Shown: positions 53,063-61,563 of the stretch, one piece after another
How the letters are laid out: the number at the start of each line of letters is the position of its first letter
Position numbering within the stretch: the first letter of the stretch is position 1
Source of the DNA: Neorhizobium sp. JUb45
GTDB taxonomy: Bacteria > Pseudomonadota > Alphaproteobacteria > Rhizobiales > Rhizobiaceae
Assembly (NCBI RefSeq): GCF_004343585.1
Contig: NZ_SLYW01000008.1
Span: forward strand, 1 to 64,000
DNA: 64,000 nucleotides
Reading direction: 5' to 3'
The notes under the pieces: model-generated
What the model was told of the DNA's origin: nothing
The model's database searches: none
Seen by the model: the letters and a program-made list of their open reading frames with translations, nothing else
Program-made: the position numbers and the translations under genes

Positions 53063-53764
53063 TTACTGGTATTGTTTCCAAATCGCCTTATCGCCCATCG
53101 TCGCAATAAGTTTCTGGTGGCCTTCCATGTCCGCCGGCGAAAGCCGAACTGGCAGAGTGCCCGGTCGCGGCGGGATTTCGAGAACGGCATCGTCGTCCTC
53201 TTCCTGAACCACTTCCACCTTCTGTTTGACATCGACCAGACCAAGCGCCGTCTGCCGGCCACCAATCATCTCGATATAAACTTCGGCCAGAAGCTCGGAG
53301 TCGAGCAGAGCGCCGTGCTTGGTACGGTGCGAGTTGTCGATGCCATAACGACGGCAGAGCGCATCGAGTGAATTTGGACCCATCGGATGTTTCCGGCGAG
53401 CCATGGACAAGGTGTCGATAACCTGTTCACTTACTACTGGTGCCAGACCAAGCCGATCGAACTCGGCATTGATGAAGCCGATATCGAAGTTCGCGTTATG
53501 GGCAATCCACTTCGCATCGTGGAAAAATTCCTGAAGCTCTTCGACGATTTCGGCGAAGCTCGGTTTGTCTTTCAGGAATTCATCGGTCAGTCCATGAACG
53601 GCAAGCGCATCCGGATGGACTTTGCGATCTCCGGGCGAAATGTACTTGTGAAAGGTACGGCCTGTCGGAAAATGATCGACAAGTTCGATGCCGCCGATTT
53701 CGATAACGCGATCGGTCTTCGATTCCAGACCCGTTGTTTCCGTATCAAAGATGATCTCACGCAT
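53063..53764 (-). CDS. dnaQ: DNA polymerase III epsilon subunit (3'-5' proofreading exonuclease)
   Basis: A 233-residue DEDDh exonuclease. ExoI IFDTETTGLES is at the N-terminus, ExoII AHNANFDIGFIN is near residue 95, and ExoIII HGALLDSELLAEVYIEM holds the His and Asp. It proofreads within the replicative polymerase core. The start overlaps the coaE 3' end by 8 bases, in the chain maf-aroE-coaE-dnaQ. It is close to oriC and transcribed away from it. Confidence 0.96.
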   Translation of the reverse strand: MREIIFDTETTGLESKTDRVIEIGGIELVDHFPTGRTFHKYISPGDRKVHPDALAVHGLTDEFLKDKPSFAEIVEELQEFFHDAKWIAHNANFDIGFINAEFDRLGLAPVVSEQVIDTLSMARRKHPMGPNSLDALCRRYGIDNSHRTKHGALLDSELLAEVYIEMIGGRQTALGLVDVKQKVEVVQEEDDDAVLEIPPRPGTLPVRLSPADMEGHQKLIATMGDKAIWKQYQ

Positions 53765-54365
53765 CGCTTTTCTCGCTCATCTTTCCTGCCCGCAGGCTTT
53801 TTATAATACCGCTTACCCGCTTGCGGGCAGCATCCAGCCCATCACCGGTATCAATTACAAAATCAGCTTTTTGGCGTTTTTCCAGATCCGGTATCTGGCG
53901 TGACAAAATCAACTCGAATTTTTCTTCTGTCATGTTCGGTCGCGCAAGTACGCGCTGGCGCTGTATTTTTGGATCACAGCTCACCACGACGATGACGTCA
54001 ACCGCGTTTTCCCGACCGCTTTCGAACAATAGAGGAATGTCGAGAAGCACGATACCGGCACCGGCATGTCTCTGACGATCCAGAAAGTGGCCTTCTCGCT
54101 GCCGAACCAGTGGATGCACGATAGCTTCAAGCGTCTTGAAACCATCGGAATTTTCCGCCAATTGCCGCGAGAGTTCCTGTCTATCGATGATGCCATTCTT
54201 GATCGTACCCGGAAAGGCCTGACCGACCGGCTTCACAGCTTCGGACTGATAAAGATCATGGACCACTGCATCCGCATCATTAACCGGTATTCCCTCTTCC
54301 GCGAAGAATTTCGCGGTTGTCGATTTCCCCATTCCAATGGAGCCGGTGAGGCCAACAATGATCAT
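53757..54365 (-). CDS. coaE: Dephospho-CoA kinase
   Basis: A 202-residue P-loop kinase from ATG 54365, overlapping the aroE stop by one base. The P-loop is GLTGSIGMGKSTTAKFF (7-23), then NDADAVVHDLY and LLDIPLLFESG. It adds the 3'-phosphate in the last step of CoA synthesis. The longer frame to 54437 lies inside aroE and is not family-like. Confidence 0.96.
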   Translation of the reverse strand: MIIVGLTGSIGMGKSTTAKFFAEEGIPVNDADAVVHDLYQSEAVKPVGQAFPGTIKNGIIDRQELSRQLAENSDGFKTLEAIVHPLVRQREGHFLDRQRHAGAGIVLLDIPLLFESGRENAVDVIVVVSCDPKIQRQRVLARPNMTEEKFELILSRQIPDLEKRQKADFVIDTGDGLDAARKRVSGIIKSLRAGKMSEKSDA

Positions 54366-55216
54366 CAATGGCCTTCCATGTCTTTTATGACCAACTGACG
54401 AAGCTGCTGATCGACGACGGGGCGAACACCGAACCATTTTTCAAAACCGGGGACGGCTTGGTGAAGGAGCATTCCCAATCCATCCACCGTCGAAAAACCC
54501 TGCTCTTCTGCCTGGGCCAGAAAGCTGGTTTTTAATGGCACATAGACAATGTCTGTCACCAGGGCGCCTTCGGCCAGCGAGCTGAAATCGATAGCCATCG
54601 CTTCAGACCCTTCCATGCCCAATGATGTCGTATTGATGAAAAGGCCCGCGCCTTTGAGAACCTCGGCTAGCGCATCGATCGGCTGAGCATGGATGCTTGG
54701 CCCAAAATGGTCGGCAAGTTGCCGGGCGCGATCGATGGTCCGATTAACGACGTGGATTTCCTTGATGCCCCGGTTGCGAAGCGATTGGATAACCGAGCGG
54801 CTTGCACCGCCGGCACCAAGTATCACCGCAGTCGCAACCTTGTCCCAGCCCCGTCGATGATGGTCGAGATTGGCTGTGAACCCATGACCATCGGTGTTGG
54901 TGGCGTGGATTAGTCCATCCTCCAGCCAGAGCGTATTGGCCGCACCCAGCTCTTCGGCAAGCTCATCAGGCCTGTCAGCCAGCTGGTAGGCTGCCTCCTT
55001 GTGAGGAATGGTGACGTTGCCACCACGGTAGATCTTTCCGTCTCTCAAATGGCCGATGAATGCAGCAAAATCACCTGGGCTGATTTCCAGCGCCTCATAA
55101 TGTCCGTTGATGCCAAACCGACCGAGCCAGTGATTGTGGATCATGGGCGAACGGGAATGACTGATAGGAAAACCCGTAACGAAGGCGCGCAATTGCGTTT
55201 CACGTGAATCAACCAT
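54365..55216 (-). CDS. aroE: Shikimate dehydrogenase (NADP+)
   Basis: A 283-residue enzyme from ATG 55216. The shikimate-binding FPISHSRSPMIHN and NVTIPHKEAA (catalytic Lys) and the NADP-binding LGAGGASRSVIQSL are clear. It reduces 3-dehydroshikimate in aromatic amino-acid synthesis. It overlaps maf by 8 bases. Codons 2-7 coincide with a parS-like site, so its N-terminal sequence is doubly constrained. Confidence 0.96.
   Translation of the reverse strand: MVDSRETQLRAFVTGFPISHSRSPMIHNHWLGRFGINGHYEALEISPGDFAAFIGHLRDGKIYRGGNVTIPHKEAAYQLADRPDELAEELGAANTLWLEDGLIHATNTDGHGFTANLDHHRRGWDKVATAVILGAGGASRSVIQSLRNRGIKEIHVVNRTIDRARQLADHFGPSIHAQPIDALAEVLKGAGLFINTTSLGMEGSEAMAIDFSSLAEGALVTDIVYVPLKTSFLAQAEEQGFSTVDGLGMLLHQAVPGFEKWFGVRPVVDQQLRQLVIKDMEGH
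55196..55211. other. parS-like site (14/16) in the aroE start region
   Basis: CGTTTCACGTGAATCA differs from the parS 16-mer at positions 1 and 14. It covers the first codons of aroE and the last of maf, about 1.6 kb from the proposed oriC. Confidence 0.65.
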
Positions 55217-55802
55217 CGATAGCCACCAGTTCACGCAGCTTTTCGAGCAGGGCCAACATGGGCAATCCGACGATGGTAAAATAGTCGCCGTCTATTTTCG
55301 AGAACAACTGAATTCCAACTCCCTCCAGCTGATAGGAGCCAACGCTCTTGAGAACATCAGGCCCTACACGGCCGAGATAATGATCGACAAACTCTGAAGA
55401 CAGCGGCCGCATTGTCAGATCGGCATGACCCACATATTCCCATAGAATACGGTCATCTCTGACGATGACGACGGCGCTATTCAGACGATGGGTCTTTCCC
55501 GACAAGGACTGCAGATTGTCTTTGGCCTCTTCAAGAGAGGCCGCCTTATGATAAATGCGGGAACCAAGCGACATCGTCTGATCCGATCCGATGACCAGAC
55601 TACCCGGACGGGACTGTGCGACATTTCTTGCTTTGGCTTCGGCGAGAACTGTTGCCACCTTCGCCGGTTCGGCATCCATTAGCTCTGCTTCTATTGCTCG
55701 CTCGTCGATATCCGCGGCCTGGTGGTCAAACGTTAGTCCGGCATTGCTCATAAGCATGCGTCGAAACGGACTGGAAGATGCAAGAACAAGGGGCGTGATC
55801 AC
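55209..55802 (-). CDS. maf: Maf-family nucleotide pyrophosphatase
   Basis: A 197-residue protein from a GTG start with AGGA about 6 bases ahead. The N-terminal LASSSPFRRMLMSNAG and the central SDQTMSLG, with SYQLEGVGIQLFSKIDGDYFTIVGLP, are Maf hallmarks. Maf proteins hydrolyse non-canonical or selected nucleoside triphosphates (dTTP/UTP or m7GTP subfamilies). Which subfamily applies here is not certain. It lies between the PPDK regulator and aroE, the conserved order beside oriC. Confidence 0.93.
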   Translation of the reverse strand: MITPLVLASSSPFRRMLMSNAGLTFDHQAADIDERAIEAELMDAEPAKVATVLAEAKARNVAQSRPGSLVIGSDQTMSLGSRIYHKAASLEEAKDNLQSLSGKTHRLNSAVVIVRDDRILWEYVGHADLTMRPLSSEFVDHYLGRVGPDVLKSVGSYQLEGVGIQLFSKIDGDYFTIVGLPMLALLEKLRELVAIDG

Positions 55803-55928
55803 GGGCTATCCTGAAAACAATGTCCGAAGCCCTACATCGAAGCATGGAGGAACAATCGGCATTCTGGAACTGTGCATATCGCCACTGAAAGCTGACTTCA
55901 GTTTTCGGGCACATGCGCCGGATTCGCC

Positions 55929-56750
55929 TTAGCGCAGCCTCGGTCGCAGCGCAACGATCGCCGCAGCAGTCTCCTCTATCGAGCGCCTGGTCACATCGAT
56001 TATCGGCCAATTGTGGCGGGTGCAAAGCGCGCGAGCATATTTCAGCTCTTCGTTGATTGCGGCGCGATCAACATAATGACCGTGATCATATGACATCGAA
56101 TTTCCGAGTTCGCGATTTTCGCGAACCTGCGAAATCCTATCCGTTGTCGCAACCAGCCCGACGATGACAGGACGGCTGGCACTCAAAAGGGCTGGAGGCA
56201 GTTCAACGCCCGGGACAATAGGAATATTGGCGGCCTTTATACCACGATTTGCCAGATAGATGCTCGTGGGTGTCTTCGATGTTCTGCTGATGCCGATGAT
56301 CACCACATCCGCTTCATTATAATCTTCGGGCAACTGCCCGTCGTCGTGATCCATGGCAAAATTCAGAGCCTCGATCCGCGCAAAATATTCAGCATTGAGA
56401 ACATGCTGAGCACCCACACGGCGATGGGAGGGCGCGCCGAGAAAATTCTGAAACACGGCCATAACGGGCTCGAGAAGATTGACTGTCGGCACCGACATTT
56501 CGCGGCAACGGGTCTCTATCAGCGTTGCCAGTTCCGCATCCATGACGGTGTAAATCACGATCCCGGGTGTCTCATCGATCTCTTCCAGCACGGGTAGAAG
56601 CTGTCGCCGGTTTCGGATCAATGGATAGACATGTTCAACCGGCACCGCGTTGGTGAACTGGACTGCTGCTGCACGGCCGGCGGAAACGAGAGTGTCGCCC
56701 GTCGAGTCAGAAATGAGGTGCAGATGGAAGAAGTTTTTCCTGTTCTCCAC
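55929..56750 (-). CDS. ppsR: Pyruvate, phosphate dikinase regulatory protein (DUF299 kinase/phosphorylase)
   Basis: A 273-residue protein from a GTG start without a clear ribosome site. The HLISDSTGDTLVSAGRAA N-terminus and the P-loop-like VIIGISRTSKTPTSIYLANRG are family signatures. It reversibly phosphorylates pyruvate phosphate dikinase (or PEP synthase) on the active-site threonine. Together with pckA elsewhere in the window it controls PEP supply. Its 5' end borders the origin region. Confidence 0.93.
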   Translation of the reverse strand: MENRKNFFHLHLISDSTGDTLVSAGRAAAVQFTNAVPVEHVYPLIRNRRQLLPVLEEIDETPGIVIYTVMDAELATLIETRCREMSVPTVNLLEPVMAVFQNFLGAPSHRRVGAQHVLNAEYFARIEALNFAMDHDDGQLPEDYNEADVVIIGISRTSKTPTSIYLANRGIKAANIPIVPGVELPPALLSASRPVIVGLVATTDRISQVRENRELGNSMSYDHGHYVDRAAINEELKYARALCTRHNWPIIDVTRRSIEETAAAIVALRPRLR

Positions 56751-56834
56751 GTTAAACTTGGTCCCCTGTTGATAGTCTGGGAGAGATCTGTGCCTCAGTC
56801 TGAGCTGGCGTCGACCGGCCGGATAAGTTCGGAT

Positions 56835-56843
56835 TTATCCACA
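56835..56843 (+). promoter_or_regulatory. DnaA box, perfect consensus
   Basis: TTATCCACA, identical to the R1-type DnaA box consensus, in the left part of the proposed oriC. Confidence 0.85.
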
Positions 56844-56924
56844 AATCACCGTCGAGCGGAAAGCTTTTCGAACCTGTTTGGGATTCAGTGGACAATTCGT
56901 CGCTGTTCATCGGCAATTCACAGC

Positions 56925-56933
56925 TTATACACA
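56925..56933 (+). promoter_or_regulatory. DnaA box, relaxed consensus
   Basis: TTATACACA agrees with TTWTNCACA and is one base from the perfect box. It lies beside the AT-rich tract. Confidence 0.7.
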
Positions 56934-56937
56934 GGGT

Positions 56938-56946
56938 TGTGAAAAA
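56938..56946 (-). promoter_or_regulatory. DnaA box, relaxed consensus, opposite strand
   Basis: TGTGAAAAA on the plus strand is TTTTTCACA on the minus strand, fitting TTWTNCACA. It is 4 bases from the preceding box and in inverted orientation. Confidence 0.55.
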
Positions 56947-57150
56947 ATCCATAAACTTAAATATCTGAATTAAAAAGGATATTTTTGATATTCGACATTC
57001 GGTAGGAAAAGCGATCAGAATTATGAAAACGTGCAGACGCTGAACCTCATGTCGTGGAAAACCAAGGTACAGGCTTTAGTCCTTGCTACTCACAGACTCT
57101 AAGAAATAGAAGAATCTTTTATATAAGATATTTAGTTTTAGGAGACTTGT

Positions 57151-58182
57151 GTGACGGACGTACGCCGAACGATTTTGGAAGTCCTAAACGGGGAAACCGT
57201 CTCACCTCCGCCAATCTGGCTGATGAGGCAGGCAGGTCGCTATCTGCCGGAGTACAGAGCGACACGCGCGCAAGCCGGTAGCTTTCTCGACCTCTGTTAT
57301 AATCCGGAATTGGCAGCAGAGGTGACCCTGCAGCCAATCCGGCGTTATGGCTTCGATGCTTCCATTCTGTTTTCCGATATCCTCGTCATTCCAGATGCCT
57401 TGAAAAGGAATGTGCGTTTCCTTGAGGGTGTTGGACCACAGATGGATCCGATCGATGCCGACGGGATCGACCAGCTGGATGCATCCAATGTGATGACGCA
57501 TCTTGCACCGGTGTTCGAAACGGTCCGTCGCCTGCGTCGCGATCTTCCAGCCGAGACAACGCTTCTCGGCTTCTGCGGTGCGCCCTGGACCGTTGCCACC
57601 TACATGATCGCTGGAAAAGGTACGCCCGATCAGGCGCCTGCCCGTCTGTTCGCCTACAGATATCCAAAGGCCTTTGCTTCACTTCTGATGCAGCTTGCGG
57701 ATATCTCTGTCGATTACCTTGTCGGTCAGTTGGACGCCGGTGCAGACGCAGTGCAGATTTTCGACTCCTGGGCCGGTGTGCTGGGCGAGGAAGAGTTTGC
57801 CGCTTTCGCCATCGCACCCGTTGCCCGGATCATCGAGGGTGTCCGTGCTCGCCGACCTGGCGCAAAGATAATCGCTTTCGCCAAGGGTGCTGGGTTCAAC
57901 CTCAAGACCTATCGCCAGAAAACCGGCGCCGACGCCATTGGCCTTGATTGGTCCGTGCCGCTGAACTTTGCAGCTGAACTGCAAAAGGACGGGCCGGTGC
58001 AGGGCAATCTCGATCCGATGCGCGTGGTGGCCGGCGGTCAGTCTTTGGATGACGGAATTGACAGGATCCTTCAGACCCTCGGCAATGGCCCGCTAATTTT
58101 CAATCTCGGCCATGGGATCACCCCTGAAGCCAACCCGGATCATGTTACTGCCTTGGTGAAGCGTGTCCGGAGCTTTGGCTGA
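57151..58182 (+). CDS. hemE: Uroporphyrinogen decarboxylase
   Basis: A 343-residue barrel enzyme from a GTG start with GGAG 8 bases ahead. The LMRQAGRYLPEYRATR signature (substrate-binding arginines) is near the N-terminus, and GFCGAPWTVATYM and FNLGHGITPE follow. It converts uroporphyrinogen III to coproporphyrinogen III in heme synthesis. Its promoter must lie in the right part of oriC, so its transcription may influence initiation, as discussed for Caulobacter. It overlaps hemJ by one base. Confidence 0.97.
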   Translation: MTDVRRTILEVLNGETVSPPPIWLMRQAGRYLPEYRATRAQAGSFLDLCYNPELAAEVTLQPIRRYGFDASILFSDILVIPDALKRNVRFLEGVGPQMDPIDADGIDQLDASNVMTHLAPVFETVRRLRRDLPAETTLLGFCGAPWTVATYMIAGKGTPDQAPARLFAYRYPKAFASLLMQLADISVDYLVGQLDAGADAVQIFDSWAGVLGEEEFAAFAIAPVARIIEGVRARRPGAKIIAFAKGAGFNLKTYRQKTGADAIGLDWSVPLNFAAELQKDGPVQGNLDPMRVVAGGQSLDDGIDRILQTLGNGPLIFNLGHGITPEANPDHVTALVKRVRSFG

Positions 58183-58727
58183 TGAACGAACAGGAGTTAC
58201 AGACGGACGAGAAGCCCGGTCGACGTGCCAGGCGGCGTGCCGCGGTAGCGCTCGCCATCTTCGTGCTTTTGCTTCTGGCAGTCGTCTCCTGGCGGCCGGA
58301 TGACCTGTTTCTGTGGATCAAGGCACTGCATGTGATTGCCGTCATCTCCTGGATGGCAGGCTTACTCTATCTGCCGCGTCTTTTCATCTACCATACCGAT
58401 GCGCCGGTTGGGTCCGTCCAGTCGGAAACCTTCAAGATGATGGAGCAGCGGCTTTACCGGGTGATCATGAACCCGGCGATGATGCTGTCCTGGATTTTGG
58501 GTTTGTATCTTGCCTGGACCGTTTATGAGTTTCAGGGCGGCTGGCTGCATGCCAAAATCGCAATGGTATTTTTATTGACGATCGTGCATGTGATGTTTGG
58601 ACGCAGCATGCGGCGGTTTGCCCAGGACGGGCCACGCAGGACCGCGCGTTACTGGCGTCTGATCAATGAAATCCCGACGGTTTTGATGATTGTGATCGTG
58701 ATTCTGGTGATCGTGAAACCGTTTTGA
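58182..58727 (+). CDS. hemJ: Protoporphyrinogen oxidase HemJ
   Basis: A 181-residue integral membrane protein. Four hydrophobic segments lie at about 22-40, 45-65, 97-120 and 155-180; IKALHVIAVISWMAGLLYLPRLFIYH carries the conserved His and Arg residues that bind heme. It oxidises protoporphyrinogen IX with a respiratory-chain link and replaces HemG/HemY. Its ATG overlaps the hemE stop (TGATG), giving a heme operon next to oriC. Confidence 0.94.
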   Translation: MNEQELQTDEKPGRRARRRAAVALAIFVLLLLAVVSWRPDDLFLWIKALHVIAVISWMAGLLYLPRLFIYHTDAPVGSVQSETFKMMEQRLYRVIMNPAMMLSWILGLYLAWTVYEFQGGWLHAKIAMVFLLTIVHVMFGRSMRRFAQDGPRRTARYWRLINEIPTVLMIVIVILVIVKPF

Positions 58728-58758
58728 TATCCGGGATAGAAATATTTGCGCTTGTCCC

Positions 58759-58775
58759 CCCCTTGCGGTAAGGGG
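58759..58775 (+). repeat. Hairpin in the rho leader
   Basis: CCCCTT (58759-58764) and AAGGGG (58770-58775) pair around GCGGT in the 178 bases between hemJ and rho. No T tract follows. It could be a weak hemJ end signal or part of a rho leader used for autoregulation, which is known in other bacteria. Confidence 0.4.
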
Positions 58776-58905
58776 CGGGAATCGCTATTTTCCCGGCCAT
58801 CTCTTCTCTCGTGCATGTGTGCAGGTTCACAGTCTGCGGATTTTCTCCGCAGGAACGAATTCCACCGACACGGCTTCCCCTCGAAATTGAAATGGTCCTT
58901 CCTTC

Positions 58906-60171
58906 ATGGCTGAAATGAAGCTTCAAGAACTCAAGAGCAAATCTCCGACCGATTTGCTTGCCTTCGCGGAAACGATGGAGGTTGAGAACGCCAGCACCAT
59001 GCGCAAGCAGGAACTGATGTTCGCGATATTGAAGGTTCTTGCCAGCCAGGACGTTGAGATCATCGGTGAAGGCGTGGTCGAAGTTCTTCAAGACGGCTTC
59101 GGTTTTCTGCGGTCCGCCAATGCCAACTATTTGCCGGGTCCGGACGACATTTACATTTCGCCTTCTCAGATCCGTCGCTTTTCTCTGAAGACCGGCGATA
59201 CCGTTGAGGGTCCGATCCGTGGACCGAAGGAAGGAGAGCGTTATTTTGCGCTTCTCAAGGTCAATACGATCAATTTCGACGATCCGGAAAAGATCCGTCA
59301 CAAGGTCCATTTCGACAATCTGACGCCGCTCTACCCGAATGAGCGCTTCAAAATGGAACTCGACATCCCGACGTCGAAGGATAATTCGGCACGTGTTATC
59401 GATCTGGTCGCACCGCTCGGCAAAGGCCAGCGTGGTTTGATCGTGGCACCGCCGCGCACCGGTAAAACGGTTCTTCTCCAGAACATCGCTCATTCGATCA
59501 CGGCCAATCATCCGGAATGCTATCTGATCGTTCTTCTTATCGATGAACGGCCTGAAGAAGTGACGGACATGCAGCGTTCGGTGAAGGGCGAGGTTGTGTC
59601 CTCGACCTTCGACGAGCCGGCCGTTCGTCACGTTCAGGTTGCGGAGATGGTCATCGAAAAGGCCAAGCGCCTCGTGGAACATGGCCGAGATGTCGTCATT
59701 CTTCTCGATTCGATCACTCGTCTTGGTCGCGCTTACAACACCGTGGTGCCCTCCTCCGGCAAGGTTCTGACCGGTGGTGTAGATGCCAACGCACTGCAGC
59801 GTCCGAAGCGTTTCTTCGGTGCTGCCCGTAATATCGAAGAAGGCGGTTCGCTGACGATCATCGCGACGGCGCTGATCGACACTGGCAGCCGTATGGACGA
59901 AGTCATCTTCGAAGAATTCAAGGGCACCGGTAACTCGGAAATCGTTCTTGATCGCAAGGTCGCCGACAAGCGTATCTTCCCTGCCATGGATATCCTCAAG
60001 TCCGGCACGCGTAAGGAAGACCTGTTGGTACCACGTCAGGATCTGCAGAAGATCTTTGTTCTACGTCGTATTCTGGCTCCGATGGGTACGACCGATGCGA
60101 TCGAGTTCCTTATCGACAAGCTCAAGCAGACGAAGAACAACGGCGATTTCTTCGATTCCATGAACACCTGA
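58906..60171 (+). CDS. rho: Transcription termination factor Rho
   Basis: A 421-residue hexameric RNA helicase. The N-terminal cold-shock-like RNA-binding domain includes GFGFLRS and YISPSQIRRF. Walker A is APPRTGKTVLLQ near residue 180, Walker B is VVILLDSITRLGRAYN, and the Q- and R-loops lie in the VDANALQRPKRFFGAARN region. No long N-terminal insertion is present. It ends transcripts lacking intrinsic terminators. The ribosome site is poor, which fits a regulated leader. Confidence 0.98.
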   Translation: MAEMKLQELKSKSPTDLLAFAETMEVENASTMRKQELMFAILKVLASQDVEIIGEGVVEVLQDGFGFLRSANANYLPGPDDIYISPSQIRRFSLKTGDTVEGPIRGPKEGERYFALLKVNTINFDDPEKIRHKVHFDNLTPLYPNERFKMELDIPTSKDNSARVIDLVAPLGKGQRGLIVAPPRTGKTVLLQNIAHSITANHPECYLIVLLIDERPEEVTDMQRSVKGEVVSSTFDEPAVRHVQVAEMVIEKAKRLVEHGRDVVILLDSITRLGRAYNTVVPSSGKVLTGGVDANALQRPKRFFGAARNIEEGGSLTIIATALIDTGSRMDEVIFEEFKGTGNSEIVLDRKVADKRIFPAMDILKSGTRKEDLLVPRQDLQKIFVLRRILAPMGTTDAIEFLIDKLKQTKNNGDFFDSMNT

Positions 60172-60211
60172 TCCTTAGCCGGATTCAATCACGCGTCCGA
60201 GGTTCTGAATA

Positions 60212-61516
60212 ATGCGGGCCGATGATACGATTTTTGCCCTGTCGAGCGGTTCGCTGCCGGCAGGGCTTGCTGTTATTCGGTTGAGCGGATCGAGATCGAT
60301 CTCCGTACTGCAAAAGCTGGCGGGACCCCTCCCCCAGGCTCGGCACGCGTATTTGCGAACAATCAGGCGAGCAGACGGCAGTGTCATCGACCGTGGCTTG
60401 GCAATCACCTTTCCGGGGCCGCATTCCTTCACAGGCGAGGATTGCGTCGAATTGCATCTGCATGGAAGTCGCGCTGTGGTCTCGGCGCTTTACGCCGAAT
60501 TGCTGTCCGAAAATCTGCGACTTGCGGAGGCTGGTGAGTTTTCCAAACGTGCTTTGGAGAATGGAAAGCTCGATTTGGTCGAGGCTGAAGGATTGTCCGA
60601 TCTGCTTCGGGCGGAAACTGAAATGCAGCGCCGTCTGGCTTTGGAGCAGAGCGATGGCGGTCTCTCAGCGATCTATGAGGGCTGGGCTCTTGAGTTGACA
60701 AGGGCACGCGCTCTTATCGAAGCCGAGCTCGACTTCGCCGATGAAGATGATGTGCCTGGGTCGATTTCCGATACGGTGTGGATGAATGTGAGGCGGCTGA
60801 AGGGTGAGATCGACGCCCAACGCGAAGCCACAAGGTCTGGGGAAATCATACGGGATGGTTTTCAGGTCGCTATCGTCGGCGCGCCCAATGTTGGAAAATC
60901 CAGTCTTTTAAATGCCTTGGCTAAGCGTGACATTGCCATTGTCACCGAAATTGCGGGCACAACGCGCGATGTTCTTCACGTTGACCTGGACCTGGATGGT
61001 TTTCTGGTTCGTTTCTTCGACACTGCAGGAATTCGTGAAACCGAGGATGTCGTTGAAAGAGAAGGGATACGCCGCGCGCATCTGGTTCTTGAACGTGCTG
61101 ACCTGATACTGCTGCTTTGCGAGGCTGATCAGCCACTGCCGGAAATAGATCTGCCTGACACAATTCCGGTCTGGACGATCAGGACAAAATCCGACCTGCG
61201 GCCTGAGGTGGACGCCGACGTCATACGGATTTCCACCAAAACAGGCGACGGGCTCGACGAACTTAAATCGGCGATCGTCAATAGTGTGACGTCTCGTTGG
61301 GAGGCTATCGCCTCTTTAAAACCGGGACGCACACGACACGCGCTCCTATTAGAAAATACTTCCAATTTCATCGCGGAAGCATTAGAGGGTTCGCAACTGG
61401 ATATGCAGGCGGAGTGCCTGCGCCTTGCCGCCGAAGAGCTAGGCCGGATTACCGGAAAGGTAGATGTTGAACATCTGCTGGATATCATTTTCTCGGAATT
61501 TTGCATTGGCAAGTGA
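60212..61516 (+). CDS. mnmE: tRNA modification GTPase MnmE (TrmE)
   Basis: A 434-residue G protein. The N-terminal tetrahydrofolate-binding domain is followed by a helical domain holding a Ras-like G domain (GAPNVGKSSLLNAL, DTAGIRET, TKSD), and the C-terminus is FCIGK with the essential Cys. With MnmG it makes cmnm5U34 in tRNA anticodons. The stop codon TGA is the first three bases of a parS-like site. mnmG follows 47 bases on. Confidence 0.97.
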   Translation: MRADDTIFALSSGSLPAGLAVIRLSGSRSISVLQKLAGPLPQARHAYLRTIRRADGSVIDRGLAITFPGPHSFTGEDCVELHLHGSRAVVSALYAELLSENLRLAEAGEFSKRALENGKLDLVEAEGLSDLLRAETEMQRRLALEQSDGGLSAIYEGWALELTRARALIEAELDFADEDDVPGSISDTVWMNVRRLKGEIDAQREATRSGEIIRDGFQVAIVGAPNVGKSSLLNALAKRDIAIVTEIAGTTRDVLHVDLDLDGFLVRFFDTAGIRETEDVVEREGIRRAHLVLERADLILLLCEADQPLPEIDLPDTIPVWTIRTKSDLRPEVDADVIRISTKTGDGLDELKSAIVNSVTSRWEAIASLKPGRTRHALLLENTSNFIAEALEGSQLDMQAECLRLAAEELGRITGKVDVEHLLDIIFSEFCIGK

Positions 61517-61529
61517 TTCACGTGAAACA
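61514..61529. other. parS-like site (15/16) between mnmE and mnmG
   Basis: TGATTCACGTGAAACA differs from the 16-mer consensus at position 3 only. It begins with the mnmE stop codon and lies about 4.4 kb right of the proposed oriC. Confidence 0.75.
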
Positions 61530-61563
61530 ATTCGATTCGGTTTCGAAATAAATGGAGCGCAGC

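Larger units (their letters stand above)
56751..57150. other. oriC: Putative chromosomal replication origin (oriC)
   Basis: A 400-base gene-free stretch between divergent ppsR and hemE. It has a perfect DnaA box, two relaxed boxes (TTATACACA, TTTTTCACA), an AT-rich tract at 56938-56996 and another at 57100-57140. GANTC (CcrM) sites are at 56882, 57095 and 57112. The hemE-adjacent position is that of oriC in Caulobacter and Sinorhizobium. All near genes on both sides read away from it. The exact unwinding element is not fixed. Confidence 0.85.

Noticed and set aside
56956..56972. TTAA-N9-TTAA resembling a CtrA site in oriC
   Set aside because: CtrA sites need N7 spacing; this has N9, and AT-rich DNA produces such words easily.
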